Origin: Bacillus sp. B1-b2
Lineage (GTDB): Bacteria; Bacillota; Bacilli; Bacillales; Cytobacillaceae
Direction: 5' to 3'
Assembly (NCBI RefSeq): GCF_009183415.1
Contig: NZ_WEHU01000011.1
Location: forward strand, 62,001 to 126,000
Length of the DNA: 64,000 bases
In this document: in pieces, positions 51,204 through 58,241 of the stretch
Position numbering within the stretch: the stretch's first letter is position 1
How the letters are laid out: each line of letters opens with the position of its first letter
Translations under genes and position numbers: made by a program
Notes under the pieces: generated by a model
What the model saw: only the letters and a program-made list of their open reading frames with translations
Told to the model about the DNA's origin: nothing
Database searches by the model: none

Positions 51204-52112
51204 ATGAAAAAAATTGAGAGACTTATCTCGATAGTGATGATTTTGCTACAAAAAGAGGTTGTTTCGGCAACTGAATTTAGCAGACTTTTTCATGTATCGA
51301 AACGAACGATTCAACGTGATATGGAAACATTAAGTTATGCTAACATCCCTATTTATGCGGAATATGGTGCTGAAGGGGGATATGCGCTAATGGAAGAGTA
51401 TAAATTCGATAAACGATTACTAAATCACAAGGATATTGAAAACATTCTGGTAGCTTTAGGTGGGTTTGAGGGATTGATTACCAATCAAGAGATTCAAACG
51501 ACTATTCAAAAAATAAAAGGAATGACTAGCGCAGATATTTCTCCAACACTTGATGTAACATTCTATGATTGGCCTGGAAGAAGCCAAATCAACGAAGAAA
51601 TTTTATTTATCCAGCAAGCAATTGAGAAAAATTGGTTATTAAAATTTGAATATGTGGATCAAATAGGAAACAAAACGTACAGACTCGTAGAACCCTATAA
51701 GGTACATTTTAGGGAAATGCATTGGTACCTTTTTGGTTATAGTTTAGAACGGGAAGACTATCGAACATTTAAGTTGACGAGGATAGTAAATATCCAAAAA
51801 GACGGTCTTTTTGTTCCAAGGACTGATCAGGAATTTAATCATGAAAAACAACATAATGAACAAAAAGAATTGGTTCATGTACAACTATCGATAGATGTTT
51901 CTGTAAGAGATCAATTTATTGAAAGATACGGGAAAAACGCTGTTATAAAAAAAGCGGCAAGAAGTTACCTTGTTACAATTGAATTGCCTGAGAATCATTA
52001 TGCTTATCAATTTTTAGCTGGATTTGGTAATAAAGTTAAGATTTTAGAGCCCAAAGGCTTTATTGCAAAATATGTAAAATTTTTAGAGCAAGCTGTGGCA
52101 CTTTACAGATAA
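51204..52112 (+). CDS. WYL-domain transcriptional regulator (YafY type)
   Basis: The 302-residue protein has an N-terminal DeoR-like helix-turn-helix (EVVSATEFSRLFHVSKRTIQRDMETL), a WYL domain from about residue 137 with the REMHWYLFGYS core, and a C-terminal WCX extension. WYL domains sense small ligands or nucleic acids. The start at 51204 follows GGAGGG. Pairing with a PhnB-like gene is a frequent arrangement for this regulator type; its signal is unknown. Confidence 0.88.
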   Translation: MKKIERLISIVMILLQKEVVSATEFSRLFHVSKRTIQRDMETLSYANIPIYAEYGAEGGYALMEEYKFDKRLLNHKDIENILVALGGFEGLITNQEIQTTIQKIKGMTSADISPTLDVTFYDWPGRSQINEEILFIQQAIEKNWLLKFEYVDQIGNKTYRLVEPYKVHFREMHWYLFGYSLEREDYRTFKLTRIVNIQKDGLFVPRTDQEFNHEKQHNEQKELVHVQLSIDVSVRDQFIERYGKNAVIKKAARSYLVTIELPENHYAYQFLAGFGNKVKILEPKGFIAKYVKFLEQAVALYR

Positions 52113-52192
52113 AATGTAAATAGTTGGTCCACGGGAGAGTACACGATGGCTTTCCTTGAATAAAAGGGATGCCCTATTTTTAATATCCTATA

Positions 52193-52236
52193 GGGCAGCA
52201 TTTCTGTAATAAATGGAATCTTGCTTATGGTAGAAG
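52193..52236 (+). repeat. Short interspersed repeat R1
   Basis: GCAGCATTTCTGTAATAAAT, followed by GGAATC and TTGCTTATGGTAGAA, is shared with R2 (55147) and R3 (56312) and in part with R4 (63053). It sits between the WYL gene and the grpB remnant. The preceding TGCCCTA/TAGGGCA hairpin leads into it. Confidence 0.65.
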
Positions 52237-52320
52237 AGGGTAAATTTAGTTCAAAAAGGAATTCATTGTTATTTGGAGAAGATTATTCATTAAAGTAAAA
52301 TTCTGAATATTTCGGAGGGG

Positions 52321-52875
52321 ATGTCTTTGTTTATAAATGAGAATAATCCAACTGGTATTGAAATTTCACCTTAAACGGAAGAATGGGAAGTTTCATTTTT
52401 ATTAATAGAAGATAGTCTTAAAAATCATTTAGGAAATTTAATAATAAGTGTAGAACATGTTGGAAGTACGTCGGTTAAAGGGCTTGGAGCAAAGCCAATT
52501 CTAGATATAGATGTTGTAATAGAAGATTACAGTGTTCTCCCTACTGTTATAAAAAACCTCCAAGTAATAGGGTATTATTATCAAGAGAATTGGAGTTTTA
52601 AGGGAAGAGAAGCCTTTGGTAGAAAAGATCAAACAGTTCCTTGGAATGGAAAACATACTAATTGGATGGAACACCACCTATATGTGTGTAATAAAGATAG
52701 TACAGAGTTAGCTAAACATTTATTATTTCGAAATTACCTTCGTAGCAATCCTGAAGCAGTTGCAGAATATGAAGAGATAAAAATGAAGTTGGCGAAAACA
52801 GCAAAAGACCGAACTGCCTATACGGAAGGTAAAACTAAATTTGTAACAAAGATATTAGGGAAAGCGCTGAGGTAA
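52321..52875 (+). pseudogene. GrpB family (UPF0157) nucleotidyltransferase-like gene, broken by a stop
   Basis: The frame from 52321 or, more likely, TTG 52327 (six bases after GGAGGGG) encodes a GrpB-family protein: VEHVGSTSVKGLGAKPILDIDV and TVPWNGKHTNWMEHHLYVC are its hallmark blocks. Codon 18 is TAA, in the place where the family has tyrosine (family pattern P-Y-x-x-E-W; here P-stop-T-E-E-W), and the rest of the frame is open to 52875. A single T-to-A change from TAT would explain it. It may be a young pseudogene or a sequencing error. Reinitiation at ATG 52666 would give only the C-terminal 69 residues. Confidence 0.85.
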
Positions 52876-53019
52876 ATAGCAGACACTTAACTAATCACAC
52901 ATTGATTGTAAAAGGGATGATGCTTTTTTATTTAGGCTGCTTTGGAGCGAAAGGGGAGTAGAAGAAGGTAATCCTCATCATTAACAGAATATGTCTTTAT
53001 AAGAAAATGGAGGGAGTAA

Positions 53020-53895
53020 ATGGACGAAATGAAGGTTATAAATTTAGATAAAGTATCATTTCAATTAAAAGAAATACATAACTTCGAATGGCTTATAAAT
53101 ATGGGGGAAGTATTCAGTGTTTTTGATGAACAGGACTCTGGTAATATATGTTTTGGAATTGAAAAAGATGGGACAAGAAAATTTGTAAAGTATGCTGGTG
53201 CGAAGACGAAAGAATATACAGGACAACCAGAAGATGCTATAGCAATATTAAAGAACTCCATTCCCATATATGAACATTTGAAACATAAACACTTAATAAA
53301 TTTACTTGAGCACTTTGAAGTAGAGAATGGGTATGTGTTGGTTTTTGAGTGGTTTGAAGGTGAATGTCTTCACTCCCATTGGTCATTTCCGCCACCTTAT
53401 AAATATAATCATCCCGATTCTCCTTTTTATCGGTTTAAACAATTACCAATTGAACAACGTTTAAAGTCATTTAAGAGTATAGTAGACTTTCATCTGAATG
53501 TGGAAAGGAATAACTATGTAGCAGTTGATTTTTACGACGGGAGTATATTATACGATTTCAAAAATAATGTAACAAAGATTTGTGATATTGATTTATATAA
53601 GAAAAAACCATTTATTAATAAAATGGGTCGAATGTGGGGGTCATCAAGATTCATGTCTCCAGAAGAGTTTAAGTTAGGTTCTAAAATTGATGAAAGAACG
53701 AACGTATATAATATGGGAGCAATCTCATTTGGGCTGTTAGGCGGAGAACTAGATCGCTCCATTTCAAAGTGGGATGGAGGACAGGAGCTGTATAAAGTAG
53801 CCATTAGAGCAGTTTCTTTAGATAGATCAGAAAGATATTCAACAATAGAAGAATTTATATCTGCTTGGGAAAAAGCCTTAAAACAGGGATTGTAA
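53020..53895 (+). CDS. Divergent protein-kinase-like protein
   Basis: The 291-residue product looks like a Hanks-type kinase fold with unusual motifs. Visible landmarks are a possible beta-3 lysine in KFVKYAGAKT, a catalytic-loop-like VAVDFYDGSILYD (Asp, then Asn replaced), a CDIDLY in place of DFG, SSRFMSPEEFKLG resembling the activation/APE segment, and DERTNVYNMGAISFGLLGG matching subdomain IX. The G-loop is poorly conserved. It may phosphorylate a small molecule or protein, or be a pseudokinase. The start at 53020 follows GGAGGGAG. It stands alone, before a Nudix gene. Confidence 0.7.
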   Translation: MDEMKVINLDKVSFQLKEIHNFEWLINMGEVFSVFDEQDSGNICFGIEKDGTRKFVKYAGAKTKEYTGQPEDAIAILKNSIPIYEHLKHKHLINLLEHFEVENGYVLVFEWFEGECLHSHWSFPPPYKYNHPDSPFYRFKQLPIEQRLKSFKSIVDFHLNVERNNYVAVDFYDGSILYDFKNNVTKICDIDLYKKKPFINKMGRMWGSSRFMSPEEFKLGSKIDERTNVYNMGAISFGLLGGELDRSISKWDGGQELYKVAIRAVSLDRSERYSTIEEFISAWEKALKQGL

Positions 53896-54029
53896 ACAAT
53901 GTATTTGTTTGGGTTGATGAAATAGAACCAGTTGCAAATGGCACTGATTTCTTATGTCGGTAGAGGGACAGGATAGTTGAACAAGATGATAGAATTGTGA
54001 AGAAAATATGAACGAAAGGTGGGAAGGGA

Positions 54030-54518
54030 ATGGATGAATATAAAAAGTACCATCGAGCTTTTGGCGTCTATGGAATTTGTTTTGAAAATGAAAAGCTATT
54101 GGTAATAAACAAGAATGGAGGACCATATATAAACCGTTTTGACCTTCCTGGGGGAAGTCTAGAGGAAGCAGAAAGCTTGTCGATTGCAATGAAAAGAGAG
54201 TTTCTTGAGGAAACTGGTTTTGAAATAGAGATCAAACAAAATTTAGGTGTCACAGATTTTATGCTCCCTTGGAGATGGAAAGAGTTTACTGATGTTCATC
54301 ATATAGCAGTTTTTTATCAAGTGAAAATAGTAAATGGAGAGCTAACCAAGCCTTTACAATTTGAAGGGCAAGACTCGCTTGGAGCTGTATGGGTTTCGAA
54401 GGAGGATGTCACGATAGAAAATGCTTCTCCGTTAGTTCTTAAAGCCTTGGATTGGATAGAAGACAAACAGTTGGGAATTAATGTTGAACTTTATGAGCAT
54501 TGGGTAATAAAAAAGTAA
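54030..54518 (+). CDS. Nudix hydrolase
   Basis: The 162-residue protein carries a full Nudix box, G-x5-E-x7-REFLEETGF, within PGGSLEEAESLSIAMKREFL. Nudix enzymes cleave nucleoside diphosphates linked to another moiety. The substrate cannot be told. The start at 54030 follows AGGTGGGAAGGG. It lies 134 bases after the kinase-like gene, in a region of single-gene units. Confidence 0.9.
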   Translation: MDEYKKYHRAFGVYGICFENEKLLVINKNGGPYINRFDLPGGSLEEAESLSIAMKREFLEETGFEIEIKQNLGVTDFMLPWRWKEFTDVHHIAVFYQVKIVNGELTKPLQFEGQDSLGAVWVSKEDVTIENASPLVLKALDWIEDKQLGINVELYEHWVIKK

Positions 54519-54554
54519 GTAGACTTTTTTTTTCTTGGGGAGGGTAGTTATTTA

Positions 54555-54815
54555 GTTTCACTTGGAAATGGAATAAATGAGAGCCTTCTTATGTCACAAT
54601 TGATAAAGGTTTATGGAAGAAGGATTATGATAGAAATCTATATAATGTAAAAGAAATAAGGGTTGAATGATAATAAGATTTTTTAGCAGACTATGTTTTT
54701 TTTATAAACAAAATTGTACCTAATGAGAGCAGTAATCTAATAATGATTGTGTTCTTTTTTTGAATGATTATACATACACAAAAGCTAATGCACTCCTGTA
54801 ATAAATGAAGGAAAA
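54555..54815 (+). repeat. Degenerate short-repeat fragments R5 and R6
   Basis: GGAATAAATGAGAGCCTTCTT followed by ATGTCACAAT (54570-54600) resembles R4 at 63053, and GCACTCCTGTAATAAATGAA (54790-54809) resembles its head. The rest of the 54519-54924 gap holds no recognisable gene. Confidence 0.45.
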
Positions 54816-54924
54816 AAAGAGCGGTAGTAAGTTGTCTAAAGGGTTAAAGGTTTAGGATTATTGGATAAGGAATTTATTTCCACTCTACTTAAATATCTGT
54901 ATAATTAAGAGAAGGGGGAATCTG

Positions 54925-55104
54925 ATGAGAGAATTACCTATCAAAAAAACCATTTTTATTGTATTAGTAGCTATCATCATTTTGGGTATTGCCTTTTATT
55001 CATATTCGAGAGAATCCATTGAGAAAATGGAAAGTCTTGTAACAGACAATAATAGAAAAGTAATAGAACCAATTAGTGGTGATACCGATCATATTGGCCA
55101 TTAA
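54925..55104 (+). CDS. Small membrane protein (59 residues)
   Basis: The frame begins MRELPIKKTIFIVLVAIIIL and continues with one membrane span (about residues 9-26), then a polar tail of about 33 residues ending DTDHIGH. AGAAGGGGG sits six bases before the ATG, and a TATAAT lies at 54900. The family is not recognised. Likely topology is a single N-terminal anchor with the tail outside. Confidence 0.6.
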   Translation: MRELPIKKTIFIVLVAIIILGIAFYSYSRESIEKMESLVTDNNRKVIEPISGDTDHIGH

Positions 55105-55146
55105 TGTAAAATTATAAAGGAGAGGTTCAAGCTCTTTTTATTCGGT

Positions 55147-55200
55147 ACTAACCGTCAGCATTCCTGTAATAAGGGAATCCTTACTTATGGTAGAAAGTTG
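55147..55200 (+). repeat. Short interspersed repeat R2
   Basis: TACTAACCGTCAGCATTCCT, then GTAATAAGGGAATCC, TTACTTATGGTAGAAAG. It matches R1 and R3 in order and orientation and ends about 40 bases before the second Nudix gene's ribosome site. Confidence 0.65.
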
Positions 55201-55251
55201 CAAGTTAATTTAATAACGCTAATAGATAGAGGCTATAAACAGGAGGGGTTT

Positions 55252-55722
55252 ATGACTACAAATAAGGACTACATTCGTTATATTCGGGGAAAAGTGGGGC
55301 ACGATTTAATATTTCTTAATTTTGCTGGAGGAATTGTTTATAACGAACAAAATGAAATTCTTTTACAAAAACGGGGAGATAGAAATGAGTGGGGTTTTCC
55401 AGGTGGTGCTATGGAACTTGGAGAATCGCTTGAAGAAACCGCTAAACGAGAAATACGTGAGGAGACAGGATTAAATGTGGAAGTCGAACATCTTATTGGT
55501 GTCTACTCTAAATATTCTAGTGAGTTTCCGAACGGAGATAAAGCTCAGACTATCACTCACTTTTTTCAATGTAAGCCAATTGATGGGGAGCTTACCGCAG
55601 ATGGTATGGAGACTTTAGAGTTAAAGTACTTCCCTATAGATCAAATCCCGAAATTATTCACAAAACAACACGAAGATGCCTTAGAAGATTGGTGTTCGAA
55701 CAGAAATGGTGTATTTAAATAA
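55252..55722 (+). CDS. Nudix hydrolase (second)
   Basis: The 156-residue protein has the Nudix box in GGAMELGESLEETAKREIRE followed by ETGL. LQKRGDRNEWGFPGGAME upstream fits the MutT/YtkD-like and nucleotide-sugar Nudix groups. The start at 55252 behind AGGAGGGG is preferred to the unsupported upstream start at 55198, inside repeat R2. It is only distantly similar to the Nudix protein at 54030, so not a recent duplicate. Confidence 0.9.
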   Translation: MTTNKDYIRYIRGKVGHDLIFLNFAGGIVYNEQNEILLQKRGDRNEWGFPGGAMELGESLEETAKREIREETGLNVEVEHLIGVYSKYSSEFPNGDKAQTITHFFQCKPIDGELTADGMETLELKYFPIDQIPKLFTKQHEDALEDWCSNRNGVFK

Positions 55723-55754
55723 AAATAATTTCGAAATAATTATACATAATCTTT

Positions 55755-55803
55755 AACGAACAGGTGCATGGATCCAAGATGGATTAATGCACCTGTTCGT
55801 GTA
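55755..55803 (+). terminator. Hairpin after the second Nudix gene
   Basis: ACGAACAGGTGCAT pairs exactly with ATGCACCTGTTCGT across an 18-base loop. The tail (GTATTATGG) has no T-run, so it may be a repeat-derived hairpin rather than a classical terminator. Its head resembles the heads of R2, R3 and the last bases of the window (AACGAACGGGCACAT). Confidence 0.5.
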
Positions 55804-55972
55804 TTATGGCACTATAAGGTCAGGTTTGTTAATAAAAAACCACAAAAGGAAGGGCATTTACTATAAAATAAGATTTGAAATATTAATGTCTAATAAAAAA
55901 GTAAGGTAAAAAATAGAGATGATACAGATTAGTAGTATTACACGACAAAAATAAAATATATGGAGGTTAGTA

Positions 55973-56260
55973 ATGTTATTTATGATATTTGGAGTTATTG
56001 CAATAGTATCAACTTTTATAAATCTTTATATGTATAAAGTAGGAAAGGATTATAAGCTTGCTATGGCGATAGGATTAGCATTTACAGCCTTAACACTTTG
56101 TGCAGAATACAGTCTTGTTTCGGTATGGGTAGAAGTGGAAGATTGGGCAGCTATAATGGATGTAGTACCTGGGATGGAAAGGGCATTATGGTTTTTGACA
56201 ATTGTTTCTATCTTACTAAATATAGCACCTATACTTTTAGAACTAAAAGGTAAGAAATAA
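55973..56260 (+). CDS. Small integral membrane protein
   Basis: The 95-residue product has about three hydrophobic segments (residues 2-20, 28-48 and 70-90) and a short charged tail ELKGKK. No family is recognised beyond a likeness to small Bacillus membrane proteins of unknown function. The start follows ATGGAGG. Confidence 0.7.
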   Translation: MLFMIFGVIAIVSTFINLYMYKVGKDYKLAMAIGLAFTALTLCAEYSLVSVWVEVEDWAAIMDVVPGMERALWFLTIVSILLNIAPILLELKGKK

Positions 56261-56311
56261 TTACTTTTGTCACACATTTATATAATATGCAATTAATGTG
56301 AAAGTCTTTAT

Positions 56312-56374
56312 GTAACTAACGGAGCAGCATTCTTGGAATAAATAAAACCTTCTCTTGCTTATGGTTGAAAAGGG
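56312..56374 (+). repeat. Short interspersed repeat R3
   Basis: AACTAACGGAGCAGCATTC, TTGGAATAAATAAAACCTTC and TCTTGCTTATGGTTGAAAA. It is the same type as R1 and R2, located between the small membrane protein and the deacetylase gene. Confidence 0.65.
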
Positions 56375-56471
56375 GCCGTTTACCTTAAGATAAAACTAAC
56401 TTGGAGGGTTTGTTGTTTTCTGCGTTAATATTAGATTCTCTTAAAAAATTCTAGATAGAAAGGACATATTT

Positions 56472-57170
56472 ATGAAAAAGAAATTAATATTTATTGGAAT
56501 AGTGATTCTGTTAGTTTTCCTTTTATTACTTGGTACATATAAATTAATGAATTCTAGAACATACCAATTATTTGGAGGTTTAACCGAACAGGTGGAGACA
56601 AATCAAAAGGTGGTTGCTTTAACATTTGATGATGGTCCAACAAAGAATATAAATCAGATATTGCCGCTATTGGAAAAATATAATGCAAAGGCTACCTTCT
56701 TTCTAATTGGTCAAGACATAGAAAAACACCCAGAGGAAACTAAGAAAATAGTACAAAAAGGGCATCAAATTGGAAATCATACTTATTCCCATATTCGAAT
56801 GATATTAAGAACACCTTCCGTTATCAAAGATGAAATTGAAAAAACAGACCAATTAATTCAAGAGGCTGGATATAAAGGTGAAATTGATTTTCGACCACCA
56901 AACGGGAAAAAACTTGTAGGATTGCCGTATTACTTAAATAAACATAATAGAGACACAATAACTTGGAATATCGAACCAGATACCTATTACACCACTGCTT
57001 CTGACAAAGTAAATTATGTGAATGATAATATTAAACCAGGTTCGATTATCTTGATGCATCCAATGTATGACGATACTGGTAAAGAACTTCAAGCAATCGA
57101 AGGGATCTTACAAGCACTAGTAAACGAAGGTTATACGTTTGTAACGGTCAATGAACTTCAGGAATTATAA
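56472..57170 (+). CDS. Polysaccharide deacetylase (NodB/CE4 family)
   Basis: The 232-residue protein has an N-terminal membrane anchor or signal (KKKLIFIGIVILLVFLLLLG) and a CE4 domain with all five motifs: TFDDGP, HTYSH, RPPNGK, a tryptophan-containing DTITWNIEPD and the final ILMHP. It probably deacetylates peptidoglycan or chitin-like glycan at the cell surface. Unlike YlxY (26721), all metal-binding and catalytic residues are present. It is 1 kb upstream of a large LysM/GH18 protein, which may act on the same glycan. Confidence 0.92.
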   Translation: MKKKLIFIGIVILLVFLLLLGTYKLMNSRTYQLFGGLTEQVETNQKVVALTFDDGPTKNINQILPLLEKYNAKATFFLIGQDIEKHPEETKKIVQKGHQIGNHTYSHIRMILRTPSVIKDEIEKTDQLIQEAGYKGEIDFRPPNGKKLVGLPYYLNKHNRDTITWNIEPDTYYTTASDKVNYVNDNIKPGSIILMHPMYDDTGKELQAIEGILQALVNEGYTFVTVNELQEL

Positions 57171-57242
57171 GTTATAAATGATTCAAACAATAAAAAGGAT
57201 TGTCGATGTGATAGACCTTCTTATTGAATATGGATATATAAA

Positions 57243-57285
57243 ACATAAAAAAGGTGCGATTTAATTGATTGCACCTTTTCAGCTT
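57243..57285 (+). terminator. Terminator after the deacetylase gene
   Basis: AAAAGGTGC pairs with GCACCTTTT around the loop GATTTAATTGATT. Nearly the same hairpin recurs at 57912. Confidence 0.75.
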
Positions 57286-57394
57286 GTTGAAAAAAGATGA
57301 TGTCAATGAAAATGCCTCTAATTCATATTTTTATAACATGAGTGTGTCAAGAACTTGTATAAGTAATTAATTCGCTAAATAAGGTTTTGGATTT

Positions 57395-57505
57395 TGTTAC
57401 AGGCGTTCGATTCGCTTTCCATGGGGCTCGAAGCTTTAGCCGAAGTCTGCCTTTTGCCTGCAGGGTATAAAGCTTTCGCAGATTCCATAGGAGTCCCACC
57501 ACTGA
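57395..57505 (+). repeat. Bacillaceae GC-richer intergenic repeat, degenerate
   Basis: The stretch with GCGTTCGATTCGCTTTCCAT, GGGGCTCGAAGCTTTAGCCG, TCTGCCTTTTGCC and TTCGCAGATTCCATAGGAGT resembles a common Bacillaceae intergenic repeat (GCTTTCC-GGGGCTCG ... CCGCAGGAGTC). It is distinctly richer in GC than its surroundings. It has no open frame of its own. Confidence 0.55.
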
Positions 57506-57520
57506 AACATAAATCATCTG

Positions 57521-57725
57521 GATAAAATTAAGCGGAGAATTCCGACTAATGGCAAATATAATGTTAATTTCCTTGCTAATAAGCGGATTTTTCCGGTTAA
57601 GTAAGAAAAATGCCTCCGATTTCATGTGTTCTAAGGAAATAGGCGTAATTCTCCGTCTATTTCCTTTGTTTTTCATGGAAGTAATGAAAATAAGAGGATT
57701 TCTACGACTATTTTTCTTAAAGTGG
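57521..57725 (+). repeat. Dispersed intergenic repeat, copy C
   Basis: It shares the order of landmarks with copies A and B: TTAAGCGGAGAATTCCGACT, AATAAGCGGATTTTTCCGGT, TTTCATGTGTTCTAAGGAA, ATTCTCCGTCTATTT, TTTTTCATGGAAGTAATGAA and GGATTTCTACGACTATTTTT. Open frames across it on either strand follow from the repeat. Confidence 0.75.
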
Positions 57726-57911
57726 TTTTTTCCAAATTCTTTATGGTACGAAGCATCATACATTATTTCATAGCTTTTCCAAATTCCTACTATTTCCATA
57801 TTTGAATGGGTGAAGTACATAGAAAAATCCCTCGTTTACCATTGTGTTACGAGGGGAGTTATCTCTATTTTCACAAATTTTCCATAGACAATTTTGTTTT
57901 TCAACAGTATG

Positions 57912-57947
57912 AAAAGGTGCGATCTAACTGATTGCACCTTTTGATTT
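57912..57947 (+). terminator. Second copy of the AAAAGGTGC hairpin
   Basis: GAAAAGGTGCGATCTAACTG with ATTGCACCTTTTGATTT repeats the hairpin at 57243 with two changes in the loop. No intact gene lies directly before it, so it may mark a duplicated or deleted gene boundary. Confidence 0.55.
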
Positions 57948-57988
57948 TATGAATTGTATATTTCTCTGTTTAAAACCTTATCAAAAAA

Positions 57989-58228
57989 ATGACAAAGTTA
58001 ATCCATGGTGAAGTTCCATTAGAGCAAGTGCAAAAGATTACTGCAGTATAAAGTGGAGATAGTAAGAATGTAGCAGCAGATGAGATTTAAAAAGGATTCA
58101 AAGACGTACCCTCTTACTCTCACACAGAAGGTGAAGCGGTTCTAGTTGATATTCTTGTAGCTGCTGGAATTTATATCTTCAAAGTAGCAAGCGCGTGGAA
58201 TAATCTTTTAATTGGTAGGTTAGATTAA
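57989..58228 (+). pseudogene. Decayed coding fragment upstream of the large LysM protein
   Basis: One frame of 79 codons from ATG 57989 reads MTKLIHGEVPLEQVQKITAV, then a stop, SGDSKNVAADEI, a stop, and KGFKDVPSYSHTEGEAVLVD and on to a natural TAA at 58226. The even, protein-like composition and single frame suggest a gene lost by two nonsense changes. The family is not recognised. Confidence 0.45.
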
Positions 58229-58241
58229 AACTGAGGTGTTA

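Noticed and set aside
57347-57820. 157-residue minus-strand frame
   Set aside because: It runs through repeat copy C and the GC-richer repeat. Its sequence is explained by the repeats.
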